The notes: generated from the letters alone by a model not told the origin. A DNA stretch of 64,000 bases from DATKNA01 sp963755755 (GCA_963755755.1 CAVWLJ010000009.1:124001-188000); one strand, 5' to 3'; numbered from the stretch's first letter, positions 9,675 to 19,170 are shown. Program-made: numbers and translations.

Positions 9675-10730
9675 ATGTCGCAGTCCATCCGTCTCGCGGT
9701 CGTCGCCGGTGACGGCATCGGCCCCGAGGTCGTCGCCGAGGGGCTCAAGGTGCTGCGCGCCGCCGTCGACGGCGTCGCCACGGTGGAGACGACGGAGTAC
9801 GACCTCGGCGCACGGCGCTGGCACGCGACCGGCGAGACGCTGCCCGACTCGGTGCTCGCCGAGATCCGGCAGCACGACGCGATCCTGCTCGGGGCCGTCG
9901 GCGATCCCGGCGTCCCGAGCGGCGTGCTCGAGCGTGGGCTGCTCCTGCGGCTGCGCTTCGAACTCGACCACTACGTGAACCTGCGGCCGGCCCGGCTCTA
10001 CCCCGGGGTCGTCTCGCCACTCGCCCACCCCGGCGACGTCGACTTCGTCGTCGTCCGGGAGGGGACCGAGGGCCCGTACGTCGGCAACGGCGGGGCGCTG
10101 CGCGTCGGCACCCCCCAGGAGATCGCGACCGAGGTCAGCGTCAACACGGCCTTCGGCGTCGAGCGCGTCGTCCGCGACGCCTTCCGGCGAGCGCAGGCCC
10201 GCCCGCGCCGGCACCTCACCCTGGTGCACAAGCACAACGTGCTCACCCACGCCGGGCACCTGTGGCGGCGCACCGTCGAGCGGGTCGGCGCCGAGTTCCC
10301 CGAGGTGACGACGGCCTACCAGCACGTCGACGCCGCGACGATCTTCCTCGCGACGGACCCGTCGCGGTTCGACGTGATCGTCACCGACAACCTCTTCGGC
10401 GACATCGTCACCGACCTCGCCGCGGCGATCGCCGGCGGGATCGGGCTGGCGGCGTCTGGCAACATCAATCCGGACCGGACGGCGCCGAGCATGTTCGAGC
10501 CGGTGCACGGATCCGCGCCCGACATCACCGGCCGGGGGATCGCCGACCCGACGGCCACCATCCTCTCGGTCGCGATGCTGCTCGAGCACCTGTCCGTCGA
10601 GAAGCCCGGCCTGGACAAGTCCTCCGCCCAGGTGGAGCACGCCGTCGCGGCGGATCTCGCCGAGCGGGGAAGCAGCGAGCGCCGCACCGCCGAGGTCGGC
10701 GACGCGGTCGCCGCCCGAGTAGCCGGCTGA
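9675..10730 (+). CDS. leuB: 3-isopropylmalate dehydrogenase
   Basis: NAD-dependent oxidative decarboxylase of leucine synthesis; it also handles 3-methylmalate in the citramalate route to isoleucine. The fold starts IRLAVVAGDGIGPEVVAEGL. Substrate-binding arginines are in RGLLLRLRFELDHYVNLRPA and the Mg-binding aspartates in VDAATIFLATDP and DVIVTDNLFGDIVTDLAAA. The NAD loop GSAPDITGRGIADPTATILS is complete. The protein has 351 residues and an intact frame. It is preceded by a leaderless-type promoter and followed by ilvE in the same direction. Confidence 0.95.
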   Translation: MSQSIRLAVVAGDGIGPEVVAEGLKVLRAAVDGVATVETTEYDLGARRWHATGETLPDSVLAEIRQHDAILLGAVGDPGVPSGVLERGLLLRLRFELDHYVNLRPARLYPGVVSPLAHPGDVDFVVVREGTEGPYVGNGGALRVGTPQEIATEVSVNTAFGVERVVRDAFRRAQARPRRHLTLVHKHNVLTHAGHLWRRTVERVGAEFPEVTTAYQHVDAATIFLATDPSRFDVIVTDNLFGDIVTDLAAAIAGGIGLAASGNINPDRTAPSMFEPVHGSAPDITGRGIADPTATILSVAMLLEHLSVEKPGLDKSSAQVEHAVAADLAERGSSERRTAEVGDAVAARVAG

Positions 10731-10813
10731 CCGCCGGCTCACGTCTCGACCGAGTCGCACCCCCGCACGGGGGACGCCGGCGCACCCGCGGCGCGGGTCA
10801 CCTCCCGCGCTGA

Positions 10814-10819
10814 TACCGT
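10814..10819 (+). promoter_or_regulatory. Candidate -10 box for ilvE
   Basis: TACCGT lies 76 bases before the ilvE start, inside the 165-base gap after leuB. With GAGGAG just before the ATG this predicts a normal leadered transcript. Confidence 0.4.
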
Positions 10820-10895
10820 CCTGGACATCCGGCGGTGAGCGGCCCGGCGTGAGGCGCAGGCCCCTCGGCCGCCCGCACCCCCGAGGAGCCGAACC

Positions 10896-11981
10896 ATGAG
10901 CGGCCTGACCTTCGAGCAGCACCTCACGGACCACCCGACGTCCGACGAACGCCGCGCCGAGATCTTCGCGGCGCCCGGCTTCGGCAAGTACTTCACCGAC
11001 CACATGGCCCGAGCCACGTGGTCCCCCGACGCCGGCTGGCACGACGCGGAGATCGTCCCCTACGGGCCGATCACGCTCGACCCGGCGGCGGCCGTGCTCC
11101 ACTACGCGCAGGAGATCTTCGAGGGCCTCAAGGCCTACCGGCACGCGGACGGCTCGGTGTGGACGTTCCGCCCCGAGGCGAACGCCGAGCGGCTGCGGCG
11201 CTCCGCGCGGCGGCTGGCGCTGCCCGAGCTGCCGGAGGAGGACTTCGTCGGCGCCATCGAGACGCTCGTGCAGGTCGACCAGGCGTGGGTGCCCTCCGGG
11301 GCCGAGCAGAGCCTCTACCTGCGCCCGTTCATGTTCGCGTCCGAGGCCTTCCTCGGCGTCCGGCCGGCGATCGAGATCACCTTCATGGTCATCGCCTGCC
11401 CCGTCGGCGCCTACTTCACCGGCGGCGTCAGGCCGGTGTCGATCTGGCTCTCGAGCAACTACACCCGGGCGGCCGCCGGCGGCACCGGTGCGGCCAAGTG
11501 CGGCGGCAACTACGCCGCGAGCCTGGCGCCGATGATCGAGGCCACCGCCCACGGCTGTGACCAGGTCGCCTTCCTCGACGCGGGGGAACACCGCTGGGTC
11601 GAGGAGCTCGGCGGGATGAACCTCTACTTCGTCCACAAGGACGGCCGGCTGGTCACGCCCGAGCTCGGCACGATCCTCGAGGGGGTCACCCGCTCGTCGC
11701 TGCTCACCCTCGCCAAGGAACACGGCCTGGACGTCGAGGAGCGGCGCATCTCCATCGACGAGTGGCGGACCGGCGTCGAGTCGGGGGACATCACCGAGGT
11801 CTTCGCCTGCGGCACCGCTGCCGTCATCACGCCGGTCGGCGTGCTCAAGTGGGAGGGCGGCGAGGTGGGCACGGACGCCGCCGAGGCCGGCCCGGTCGCC
11901 GGCGCCCTACGGCAGTCGCTGCTGGACATCCAGTACGGCCGCGCCGAGGACGTCCACGGCTGGATGCGCCGGCTCGTCTGA
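10896..11981 (+). CDS. ilvE: Branched-chain amino acid aminotransferase
   Basis: Fold-type IV PLP enzyme that transfers the amino group between glutamate and valine, isoleucine or leucine. The catalytic Lys is in TGAAKCGGNYAASL (about residue 200). The PLP-binding EELGGMNLYFVHKDG and the TEVFACGTAAVITPVG stretch are intact, as is the N-terminal YAQEIFEGLKAYRHADGSV. Length, 361 residues, fits actinobacterial IlvE. ATG 10896 follows GAGGAGCCGAACC. It completes the final step for all three branched-chain amino acids encoded nearby. Confidence 0.95.
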   Translation: MSGLTFEQHLTDHPTSDERRAEIFAAPGFGKYFTDHMARATWSPDAGWHDAEIVPYGPITLDPAAAVLHYAQEIFEGLKAYRHADGSVWTFRPEANAERLRRSARRLALPELPEEDFVGAIETLVQVDQAWVPSGAEQSLYLRPFMFASEAFLGVRPAIEITFMVIACPVGAYFTGGVRPVSIWLSSNYTRAAAGGTGAAKCGGNYAASLAPMIEATAHGCDQVAFLDAGEHRWVEELGGMNLYFVHKDGRLVTPELGTILEGVTRSSLLTLAKEHGLDVEERRISIDEWRTGVESGDITEVFACGTAAVITPVGVLKWEGGEVGTDAAEAGPVAGALRQSLLDIQYGRAEDVHGWMRRLV

Positions 11982-12103
11982 CTCTCTCCACAGGTACCGA
12001 CCCGAGGTCCCGCCGTCCACAGCCCGGACGGCGGGACCTCGCACGTTCCGGCGGACACCGGGAGCCTTGGTCCGGATGACGTAGGACGACGAAGAGGTGG
12101 ACC

Positions 12104-12707
12104 ATGGGCAGCATGACGGCGACGGAGGAGCACGCCCCCCTGCCGGCCGGTCCGCTGACGGTAGCGGACCTGGAGGCGTTCCCCGATGACGGGCACCGCT
12201 ACGAACTTCTCGACGGAGTCCTGGTCGTGACCCCGGCGCCCGGCTTCGGGCATCAGATGGTGGTCATGCAACTGTCGCGCCGGCTCGACGAGACGGCACC
12301 GGCCGAGCTCGCCGTGCTGCCGGGTCCGTTCGCCGTCCATCCGGACGCCGAGGACGGCCGGCCTGAGTCCGAGCAGTCGACGGAGCTGCAGCCCGACGTG
12401 CTGGTCGCCGAACTCGCGGCCTTCACCCCGAAGGATCTGCCGAGAGCGCCGCTGCTGGCGGTCGAGGTGCTCTCGCCCAGCACCCAAGCTCTTCGACCGC
12501 AACCTCAAGAAGGCGGCCTCTGCACGGATCGGCGCGGCCCACTTCTGGCTGGTCGACCCCAGGGTGCCTGAGCTGCACGCCTACGCCCTCGACGCCGACG
12601 GCGACTACCGACTGGTCGCGAACGTCCGCGGCGACGAGGTGTTCGTGACCGAGGTGCCGTTCCCCGTGACGATCCGGCCCTCGGACCTCCTGCGGCGCCG
12701 AAGCTGA
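12104..12707 (+). CDS. Uma2 family (PD-(D/E)XK-like) protein, frameshifted
   Basis: Member of the Uma2 (DUF820) family, which has a restriction-endonuclease fold but mostly unknown function. The typical landmarks are present: HRYELLDGVLVVTPAPGFGH, LQPDVLVAELAAF and LLAVEVLSPST, which carry the acidic and Lys-type active site positions. The frame breaks near 12483; after one base is corrected it runs KLFDRNLKKAASARIGAAHF then WLVDPRVPELHAYALD to TGA 12705-12707. The reconstructed length is about 200 residues, normal for the family. Start ATG 12104, with a second ATG at 12113 possible. It stands alone between ilvE and the cimA leader. Confidence 0.8.
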
Positions 12708-12754
12708 GGTGCTCCGTGCAGGCGGCCATCGACCTGTGGCAGACTGAGCCCACC

Positions 12755-12811
12755 ATGACGTTCTGCTCGATCATTATCGGCAGGCGCGTCGGCACCGCCG
12801 CAGGCCACTGA
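12755..12811 (+). CDS. Leader peptide of the cimA attenuator
   Basis: An 18-residue peptide, MTFCSIIIGRRVGTAAGH, then TGA. The three successive Ile codons (ATC ATT ATC) suit a sensor for charged tRNA-Ile, and the gene downstream makes the isoleucine precursor. The Gly-Arg-Arg-Val-Gly ending matches the other two leaders in the window. A strong terminator follows 24 bases after the stop. CAGACT (12740-12745) may be a weak -10 box. Confidence 0.75.
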   Translation: MTFCSIIIGRRVGTAAGH

Positions 12812-12835
12812 CAAGCCCGGCACCGTCGACGCGCA

Positions 12836-12864
12836 GACCCTTCGCATTCGCGAGGGGTCTTTTT
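12836..12864 (+). terminator. Attenuator terminator upstream of cimA
   Basis: A 10-bp stem (12836-12845 with 12850-12859, one T-G wobble) and a 4-base loop, followed by five T residues. It lies between the isoleucine leader peptide and cimA, 36 bases before the cimA start. Confidence 0.85.
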
Positions 12865-12899
12865 CGTGTCAGCGGTCCGCCCGATCGAAAGCAGCCACG

Positions 12900-14492
12900 A
12901 TGACCGACCTCGCCGCAGAACTGCAGGTCTACGACACCACCCTCCGGGACGGTGCCCAGCAGGAGGGCCTCACGCTCTCCGTCGAGGACAAGCTGGCCAT
13001 CGCCCGGCACCTCGACGACCTCGGCGTCGGCTACATCGAGGGCGGCTGGCCGGGCGCCATCCCCAAGGACACCCAGTTCTTCGCCCGGGCGGCGACCGAG
13101 CTCGCACTGCGCAACGCCACCCTCGCCGCATTCGGCTCGACCCGCCGGGCGGGCGTCCGCGCCGCCGACGACCCGCAGGTGCGGGCGCTCCTGGACTCGC
13201 GCGCAGCCGTCGTCACGCTGGTGGCCAAGAGCGACGTCCGGCACGTCGAGAAGGCCCTGCGCACGACGCCGGCGGAGAACCTCGCCATGATCCGGGACAC
13301 CGTCGGGTTCCTCGTCGGCGAGGGGCGGCGGGTGTTCCTCGACGCCGAGCACTTCTTCGACGGCTACCGGCACGACCCGGCGTACGCGGTCGAGGCGGTC
13401 CGCATCGCCGCCGAGGCCGGCGCCGAGGTCGTCGCGCTCTGCGACACCAACGGCGGCATGCTCCCGAACCAGATCGCCGACGTCGTGCACGCCGTTCAAG
13501 CCGGCAGCGGTATGACGCTGGGGATCCACTGCCACAACGACACCGGATGCGCCGTCGCGAACAGCCTCGCCGCCGTCGCCGCCGGTGCCGCCCACGTCCA
13601 GGGCACCCTCAACGGCTACGGCGAGCGCACCGGCAACGCCGACCTCCTCGCCGTCGTCGCCAACCTCGAGATCAAGCTCGGCCGGCAGGTCCTGCCCGCC
13701 GGCCGGCTCGGGGAGGCCACGCGGATCGCGCACGCGGTCAGCGAGATCACGAACGTCCCGCCGTACTCCCGGCAGCCGTATGTCGGCGCGAGCGCCTTCG
13801 CCCACAAGGCAGGCCTGCACGCCAGTGCGATCAAGGTCGACCCCGGCCTGTACCAGCACACCGACCCCACGAGGGTCGGCAACGACATGCGGATGCTCGT
13901 CTCCGACATGGCCGGTCGCGCGTCCATCGAGCTCAAGGGTCGAGAGCTCGGTTACGACCTCACGGGCGACCGCGAGCTCCTCACCCGGGTCACCGACCGG
14001 GTGAAGGCGCTGGAGGCGGCGGGGTGGACCTTCGAGGCGGCCGACGCGTCGTTCGAGCTCCTCCTGCGGGAGGAGGTCGACGGCGCGCGGCCCGCCTACT
14101 TCGACGTCGAGAGCTGGCGCGCCATCACCGAGTCCCGCCCCGGCGGCGACGCGGTGAGCGAGGCGACGGTGAAGCTGGCGGCGGGCGGCCGCCGGCTGGT
14201 GGCGATCGGGGAGGGCAACGGGCCGGTCAACGCGCTCGACCAGGCGCTGCGCAAGGCGCTCCTGCCGGTGTACCCGGAGCTGGAGAAGCTCGAGCTCATC
14301 GACTTCCGGGTCCGCATCCTCGATGCCGCGCACGGCACGGACGCCGTCACCCGAGTCCTCATCGAGACCCGGGACGCCGCCAGCTCGTGGCAGACCGTGG
14401 GCGTGGGCGCGAACGTCGTCGAGGCCTCCTGGCAGGCGCTGGCGGACGGGCTGGTCTACGGCCTGCTCCGGCAAGGCCTCGAGCGGCGCTGA
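12900..14492 (+). CDS. cimA: Citramalate synthase
   Basis: Condenses acetyl-CoA and pyruvate to (R)-citramalate, the first step of the threonine-independent isoleucine route. The HMGL-like TIM barrel starts with YDTTLRDGAQQEGLTLSVED, and the metal site shows CDTNGGMLPNQI and GIHCHNDTGCAVANSLAAV. The loop GTLNGYGERTGNADLLAVV is characteristic of CimA as opposed to LeuA. A C-terminal regulatory (LeuA dimer) domain follows from about residue 375 to the end. The protein is 530 residues and intact. The isoleucine-type leader upstream supports the CimA call over homocitrate or isopropylmalate synthase. Confidence 0.93.
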   Translation: MTDLAAELQVYDTTLRDGAQQEGLTLSVEDKLAIARHLDDLGVGYIEGGWPGAIPKDTQFFARAATELALRNATLAAFGSTRRAGVRAADDPQVRALLDSRAAVVTLVAKSDVRHVEKALRTTPAENLAMIRDTVGFLVGEGRRVFLDAEHFFDGYRHDPAYAVEAVRIAAEAGAEVVALCDTNGGMLPNQIADVVHAVQAGSGMTLGIHCHNDTGCAVANSLAAVAAGAAHVQGTLNGYGERTGNADLLAVVANLEIKLGRQVLPAGRLGEATRIAHAVSEITNVPPYSRQPYVGASAFAHKAGLHASAIKVDPGLYQHTDPTRVGNDMRMLVSDMAGRASIELKGRELGYDLTGDRELLTRVTDRVKALEAAGWTFEAADASFELLLREEVDGARPAYFDVESWRAITESRPGGDAVSEATVKLAAGGRRLVAIGEGNGPVNALDQALRKALLPVYPELEKLELIDFRVRILDAAHGTDAVTRVLIETRDAASSWQTVGVGANVVEASWQALADGLVYGLLRQGLERR

Positions 14493-15032
14493 TCACCGCG
14501 GGTAGCGCGCGGCACCGGAGGCCACCCGCTCGAGAACCGCGGCCGCGGCGATCTCGGCGTCCCCCTCCCCGGCCTCGAGGACGTGGCGCCGCTCGAGCGG
14601 GGCGCGGGCGAACTCCGCGTGCATGGAACGGGTGGCCGCCGGGTCGGTGAATCCGTGACCGACCCTGCCGGCCACCCGCGCGAGACACACCTCGACCGGC
14701 GGGAGCAGCACCACGTAGTGCAGGGACGGCAGCCCGGAACCGGCGAGGAACGGGGGCAGGAACCACGGCCCGAGCACGCCCTCGTAGACGACCTGGCAGC
14801 CGCCCCGGCCGAACGCGCCGACACTGGCGCCGGCAGCCTCGATGATCGTCTCGTTCTGTCGGCGCGACGCGGGCAGCCACGGCTCGACGAACCCCTGCGT
14901 CCAGAAGGCGAAGAAGGTGTCACCGGTCACGAGGGCCGCGATCGGGAACGCCTCGACGACGAGGGCCGCCACGGTGGACTTGCCCGCGCCGGGCGGCCCG
15001 GTGACGACGATCGGCTCCACAGGCCCGGTCAT
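14493..15032 (-). CDS. P-loop kinase/ATPase of unknown substrate
   Basis: A 179-residue P-loop protein. The Walker A motif is VTGPPGAGKSTVAALV near the N-terminus. The rest resembles small nucleoside or antibiotic kinase folds: GDTFFAFWTQGF, VVYEGVLGPWFLPPFL and an Arg-rich lid-like region (CLARVAGRVGHGFTDPAATR). The start overlaps the stop of the EamA transporter gene by four bases, so the two are probably co-translated. The 3' end meets cimA tail to tail at 14492. I cannot name the substrate. Confidence 0.75.
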   Translation of the reverse strand: MTGPVEPIVVTGPPGAGKSTVAALVVEAFPIAALVTGDTFFAFWTQGFVEPWLPASRRQNETIIEAAGASVGAFGRGGCQVVYEGVLGPWFLPPFLAGSGLPSLHYVVLLPPVEVCLARVAGRVGHGFTDPAATRSMHAEFARAPLERRHVLEAGEGDAEIAAAAVLERVASGAARYPR

Positions 15033-15877
15033 GCCGGCGACTCCCGCCGGTAGGACCCGCCGATCGCGACGAGGAGGAGCAGGCCCCCGACCACCGTGGC
15101 CGTCGTCAGGCGCTCGCCGAGCACGACGACCGCCAGGACCGCGGCGACGAGAGGTTCCAGCAGCGTGAGCACGGCCGCGACGCTACCCGCGGTCGTCCGC
15201 ATGCCCGCATAGAAGAGCAGGTAGGCGAGGGCGGTCGTGACCACGCCGAGGTAGCCCACGGCCGCGAGGGGCAGGGGCCGGGGCGGGACGGCGAGCCCGG
15301 CGACCCACGCCACCGGCGCCAGCGTGAGTGCCCCGACGAGAGTGCTGACGCCGGTGACGGCCGCCGCGTCGATCCGCCGAGCCACGCGACCGACGAACAG
15401 AGCCGTGACGGCGAAGCCCAGACCTGAGCCCGTCGCCGCGAGCACGCCCATGACGGGCTGCGTCCCGGTGTGCGCCGGGGTCCCCACCACGAGAGCGAGT
15501 CCGGCGACGCCACCGATGACGGTGACCATTGCGAGGAGATCGGGACGGCGACGGGCGACGAGGGCTTCGGCCACCGTGGTGACGACCGGTGCGATGCCGA
15601 TGCTGACCACGGTCGAGACGGCGACGCCGGCGTCCGCGACCGCCACGAAATACAGGGCCTGGTAGACCGCGAGACCGACGCCGGTGAGGGCCAGCCCCAG
15701 CGGCGCCCGGCGCAGCGCGCCGATCCACGGGCGACGGACGCCGACGGCGGCGAGCACCGCGGCGGCGACGGCGAGCCGGTAGAACCCCGCGCTGACCGGG
15801 TCGAGGCCGTCGCGCTCGTGCAGCCGGGCGACGACGACGCCCGTCGTGCCCCAGAGGAGCCCGGCAGTGGAGATCAT
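15029..15877 (-). CDS. EamA/DMT family transporter
   Basis: An integral membrane protein of the drug/metabolite transporter superfamily, with about ten hydrophobic helices in two EamA repeats. The first begins STAGLLWGTTGVVVARL, the second near GSGLGFAVTALFVGRVA, and the last helices end with LLLLVAIGGSYRRESPA. Members export amino acids or metabolites; the cargo is unknown. The first ATG is used here, but residues RRGLI read upstream in frame and a GTG at 15926 with GSGLLPDA-like residues would join after a one-base shift, so the true N-terminus may be longer. Confidence 0.85.
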   Translation of the reverse strand: MISTAGLLWGTTGVVVARLHERDGLDPVSAGFYRLAVAAAVLAAVGVRRPWIGALRRAPLGLALTGVGLAVYQALYFVAVADAGVAVSTVVSIGIAPVVTTVAEALVARRRPDLLAMVTVIGGVAGLALVVGTPAHTGTQPVMGVLAATGSGLGFAVTALFVGRVARRIDAAAVTGVSTLVGALTLAPVAWVAGLAVPPRPLPLAAVGYLGVVTTALAYLLFYAGMRTTAGSVAAVLTLLEPLVAAVLAVVVLGERLTTATVVGGLLLLVAIGGSYRRESPA

Positions 15878-16112
15878 GATGAGGCCGCGCCGAGGGGACG
15901 CGGGCGTCGGGAAGGAGACCTGACACGGGGATGCGCTCCGAGGGAGAGACCGACAGGTGGCGTCGGCCGGAGCGCAGGACGACGAAGCCGACCCCGCGGG
16001 CGGCGGGTCGGCCGGCAGGCGCTCCGGCTAGGAGCGCGGCGGGGGCAGCAGGCCCGGCGCAGGTCTCACGTCGCCGGACGCTACACGGGCGACGCGGAGC
16101 CGGGCACGCGAG

Positions 16113-16424
16113 TTACGACGGGAGCGTGACACCGGCGGCCGCCAGCGCCTCCCGGACCGAGCCGGCGACCTGCGTCGGTCCGAACTCGACGATCGTGTAC
16201 GTCGCTGCCCCCTCCACGACGAAGGGGTCGGTCGCGGCGACGCGTTCGATCTCGGCCCGGTCGGCGTCCCGCGTCACGATCACGCCGCCTGCGGGCGGCC
16301 GCTGCCTGCCGGAGACCAGGAACAGGCCTTCGGCGTAGTGCGTCTCGAGGTAGGTGACGTGCGCGGGCCGCAACTCGTCGATCCGCTCGAGCGGGGCGTG
16401 GTAGTTCACGAGCAGGACGAACAC
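16113..16424 (-). CDS. YciI-like protein
   Basis: A 103-residue YCII-domain protein. Characteristic features are the N-terminal beta strand FVLLVNYHAPLERIDELRPA, the His-containing HVTYLETHYAEGLFLVSG and the Gly-rich PPAGGVIVTRDADRAEIERV. The family has a dimeric ferredoxin-like fold with a conserved His-Asp pair and mostly unknown roles. GTG 16424 is preferred because GAGGGAGAAG lies just upstream; longer in-frame starts run into the next gene. That gene ends 11 bases upstream on the same strand. Confidence 0.8.
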   Translation of the reverse strand: MFVLLVNYHAPLERIDELRPAHVTYLETHYAEGLFLVSGRQRPPAGGVIVTRDADRAEIERVAATDPFVVEGAATYTIVEFGPTQVAGSVREALAAAGVTLPS

Positions 16425-16434
16425 GGCTTCTCCC

Positions 16435-17332
16435 TCACGACACGAGCGGCTCGAGTGCGGCCAGCAACCGCGTCCGCAGCACGGTGCCACGTGCGGCGAA
16501 CCCGCGCTGCCCGGCGACGTACTCGGCCCTGCCCTCGGCCGTCTCGACCCGCACCGGCTGGTATCCGAACCGGGTGAGGTCGTAGGGCGAGGCCCGCATG
16601 TCGAGCTCGCGGACGTCGCGGGCGAGCTCGAACGCGTCGACGACGAGCCCCGAGGGCATCGCCGGCAGCAGCTTGTAGGCCCACTTGTAGAGATCCATCG
16701 TCGCGTGCAGGCAGCCGGGCTGTTCGAGCTCGACCGTCGACTCCCGCGTCGGCCGCAGCGCGTTCAGCGGAGCACCGCGAGGGGTGAAGAAGCGATAGGC
16801 GTCGAAGTGCGTGCAGCGGAGGCGATGGCGCTCGACGACAGCGTCGGTGCCGCCCTGACCGAGCCGCAGCGGAACGGCGTGCCGACGCTCCGGCTCCCCG
16901 TAGACCATCGCCCACTCGTGCAGCCCGAAGCATGCCGAGGTGCGCCGGCCGTTCCGCCGTCGCGGCCAGCAGCGTCGAGACGTGCCGCACGGTCGTTGCG
17001 CGCCGCGCGAGGAACGCGCGCACATCCACGGTCACGGCGCCGTCGACCACGCGGTGGTCCCGCCACGTCGCACGCTCGTCGGCACCGAGCAGGGCCACGC
17101 CCGCGCCCGGATGCCAGCGGCGCAGCCGTGCCGGGCGCAGCGAGTAGTACGTGAAGAGGAAGTCCTCGACCGGGTGCTTCTCGCCCCGGCGCGCCCGCTC
17201 CAGGTGACCGCGCAGGAGTGCGTCGACCCGCCGGTGGTGCTCCGCCTCGAGCCCGGTCCAGCGCCGCCTGTTGAGCACGACGGCCGCGTCGGTGGTTCCG
17301 GCGCCCAAGGCCGCTGCCGCCGTCGTCTCCAC
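16435..17332 (-). CDS. Conserved actinobacterial protein, often labelled 3-methyladenine DNA glycosylase (frameshifted)
   Basis: A protein of about 298 residues of a family widespread in actinobacteria. From memory many genomes label it 3-methyladenine DNA glycosylase, but no known glycosylase active site is visible to me, so that function is doubtful. Conserved blocks are KHPVEDFLFTYYSLRP, RRWHPGAGVALLG, FGLHEWAMVYGE, THFDAYRFFTPRGAPLNAL, EQPGCLHATMDLYKWAYKL and MRASPYDLTRFGYQPV. The frame breaks near 16931, where removal of one A restores HLGCFGLHEW. The abundance of His, Glu and Asp in these blocks could suggest a metal site, which is inference. Confidence 0.7.
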
Positions 17333-17437
17333 GCGCCTCAGCTTCGCACGGCGGGCAGGTCGGCGACGACAGCGTGCGTGGTCACCGGGGAGCCGCCCTC
17401 GAGAGGATCCGGCGGCACCCGCCGATTCCTGCCCCGT

Positions 17438-17443
17438 TAGGCT
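17438..17443 (+). promoter_or_regulatory. Leaderless -10 box of the FAH-family gene
   Basis: TAGGCT ends 6 bases before GTG 17450, with no ribosome binding site between. It also argues for GTG 17450 as the true start. Confidence 0.6.
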
Positions 17444-17449
17444 CCGACG

Positions 17450-18213
17450 GTGCTCATCGCCAGGTTCACGACGGGGAGGACCCCCGATTCGGTGTCGTCG
17501 AAGGCCCGGAGATCGCCGTCGTCACCGGCGATCCGCTGTACACGCCGATCCAGTTCACCGGCCAGCGGGTCGCGCTCGACGACGCCCGCTTGCTCGCTCC
17601 GGTGATCCCGCGCAGCAAGGTCGTCGGCATCGGCCGCAACTACGCCGAGCACGCCGCGGAGCTGGGCAACGAGGTGCCGAAAGAACCGCTGGTCTTCCTC
17701 AAGCCGAACACCTCGGTCGTCGGGCCGGGTGACCCGATCGTGCTGCCGACCGGAGCGGAGCGCGTCGACTACGAGGGGGAGCTGGCCGTCGTCATCGGCC
17801 GGGTCTGCCGCGACGTCCCGCAGGAGCGCGCGGGCGAGGTGATCCTCGGGTACACGTGCGCCAACGACGTCACCGTGCGCGAGTGGCAGCAGGGCGACGG
17901 GCAGTGGTGGCGCGCGAAGGGCTCGGACTCGTTCTGTCCCCTGGGGCCCTACCTGGCGACCGGCATCGACGCCTCCGATCTCCGGGTGACGACCCGCCTG
18001 GACGGCGAGACCGTGCAGGACGGCCGCACGTCGCAGATGATCGTCGACGTCCCGGCCCTCGTCGCGTTCGTGACGTCGGCGATGACGCTGCTGCCCGGCG
18101 ACGTGATCCTCACCGGGACGCCCGCGGGCGTGGGCCCGCTGTCGCCCGGGAGCCGCGTGGAGGTCGAGGTCGAGGGCATCGGGGTGCTGCACAACACGGC
18201 CGTGCGACGCTGA
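17450..18213 (+). CDS. Fumarylacetoacetate hydrolase family protein (frameshifted near start)
   Basis: A metal-dependent FAH-family enzyme of about 255 residues, the group that cleaves acylpyruvates or hydrates/decarboxylates 2-oxo acids. The family core is clear: KVVGIGRNYAEHAAELGNE, PLVFLKPNTSVVGPGDPI, metal ligands in VDYEGELAVVIGR, YTCANDVTVREWQ, KGSDSFCPLGPYL and ILTGTPAGVGPLSPG. GTG 17450 reads VLIARFTTG, then one missing G in the run near 17476 restores EDPRFGVVEGPEIAV. The residue pattern fits acylpyruvase or oxaloacetate decarboxylase types; the exact substrate is unknown. It is followed by a HAD hydrolase gene, probably in one operon. Confidence 0.85.
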
Positions 18214-18244
18214 CCGCCGGCAGCGGGGATCGGGGTGACCGCGC

Positions 18245-18974
18245 GTGATCCGGGCCGTCCTGCTCGACGTCGACGACACCCTGGTCGACACCCGCGCGGC
18301 GTTCGCGGCCGCGGTCGCGCACGTGGTCGCGCGCGTGGCTGCCGCACCTGGACGCCGAGGGTCGCGAGGCGGCCCTGCGGCACTGGGTGGCGGACGCCGA
18401 GGGGCACTTCCGGGCGTACACGCGAGGTGAGATCGACGTGGTCGAGCAGCGCCGCCGGCGTGCGGCGTCCCTGCACGCCGCGTTCGGCGGCCCCGCCGTC
18501 GACGCCGCGCTCTTCGAGCAGTGGGACGCCGCGTACGAAGCGGCGTTCCGCGCCGCGTGGCGCGCCTGCCCGGACGCCGCCCCGTTGCTGGACGCCCTGG
18601 ACGCCGCGGGCCTCCCGCGCGGCGTCGTGACGAACATGCGGATCGGCTACCAGCGCGAGAAGCTCCTGGTCGCCGGGCTGCTCGAGCGCGTCGGCGTCCT
18701 GGTCGGGTATGGACGCCTTCGGCGTCGGCAAACCCGATCCCCGCGCTGTACCGGCACGCGTGCGCGGTGCTGGGCGTCGATCCGGCGGAGGTCGGCGTAC
18801 GTCGGTGACGAGCTGGACGTCGACGCGCGCGGAGCGCGGGAGGCCGGTCTCCTCGGCGTCTGGCTCGACCGGCACGGCTCGGGGCAGTCGCCGCCGGACG
18901 TGCCCGTCGTCAGGTCGCTCGACGAGCTGCCGACGCTGCTCGGCATCGCCCCTGCTCCCGGCGGGGCGCGTTGA
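18245..18974 (+). CDS. HAD-superfamily hydrolase (about four frameshifts)
   Basis: A predicted phosphatase of the HAD superfamily. Motif I is LLDVDDTLVDTRAAF right after GTG 18245. Motif II lies at GVVTNMRIGYQREKL, motif III at VGKPDP, and motif IV at YVGDELDVDARGAREAG. Frame corrections are needed near 18335 (to read WLPHLDAEGREAALRHW), 18710 (GMDAFGVGKPDP), 18750 (LYRHACAVLGVDPAEV) and 18798. The reconstructed protein is about 243 residues. Substrate unknown. The density of indels is the highest of any gene in the window. Confidence 0.75.
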
Positions 18975-19009
18975 TTTGGGGGCCGAGGCGGCCCACCGGT
19001 AGAGTCTCC

Positions 19010-19015
19010 CGCTGG
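19010..19015 (+). promoter_or_regulatory. Candidate -10 box for the tRNA pair
   Basis: TAGAGT sits 38 bases upstream of tRNA-Gln, in the gap after the HAD gene. No convincing -35 is seen at 16-18 bases. Confidence 0.4.
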
Positions 19016-19053
19016 GACGGGCCCGCTCGTGCGACCAAGGGCCTGTACCCCCA

Positions 19054-19125
19054 TGGGGTATGGTGTAATTGGCAGCACGACTGATTCTGGTTCAGTTAGT
19101 CTAGGTTCGAGTCCTGGTACCCCAG
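19054..19125 (+). tRNA. tRNA-Gln (anticodon CTG)
   Basis: 72 bases with a 7-bp acceptor stem TGGGGTA/TACCCCA and discriminator G. The anticodon arm is ACTGA-TTCTGGT-TCAGT, giving anticodon CTG (reads CAG). The T arm GGTTCGAGTCC is normal. No CCA is encoded. Confidence 0.95.
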
Positions 19126-19170
19126 CGCGACTCCACCAGCCCGTGCGATACGCTCGCAGGGTTCTGCAAC

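Noticed and set aside
12104..12707. Uma2 gene as part of a restriction or mobile system
   Set aside because: No methylase, transposase or repeats flank it; Uma2 genes are scattered singly in many actinobacteria.
16435..17332. Functional 3-methyladenine DNA glycosylase
   Set aside because: The label is common for this family, but I see no HhH-GPD or Tag-type active site, so only a conserved protein is called.
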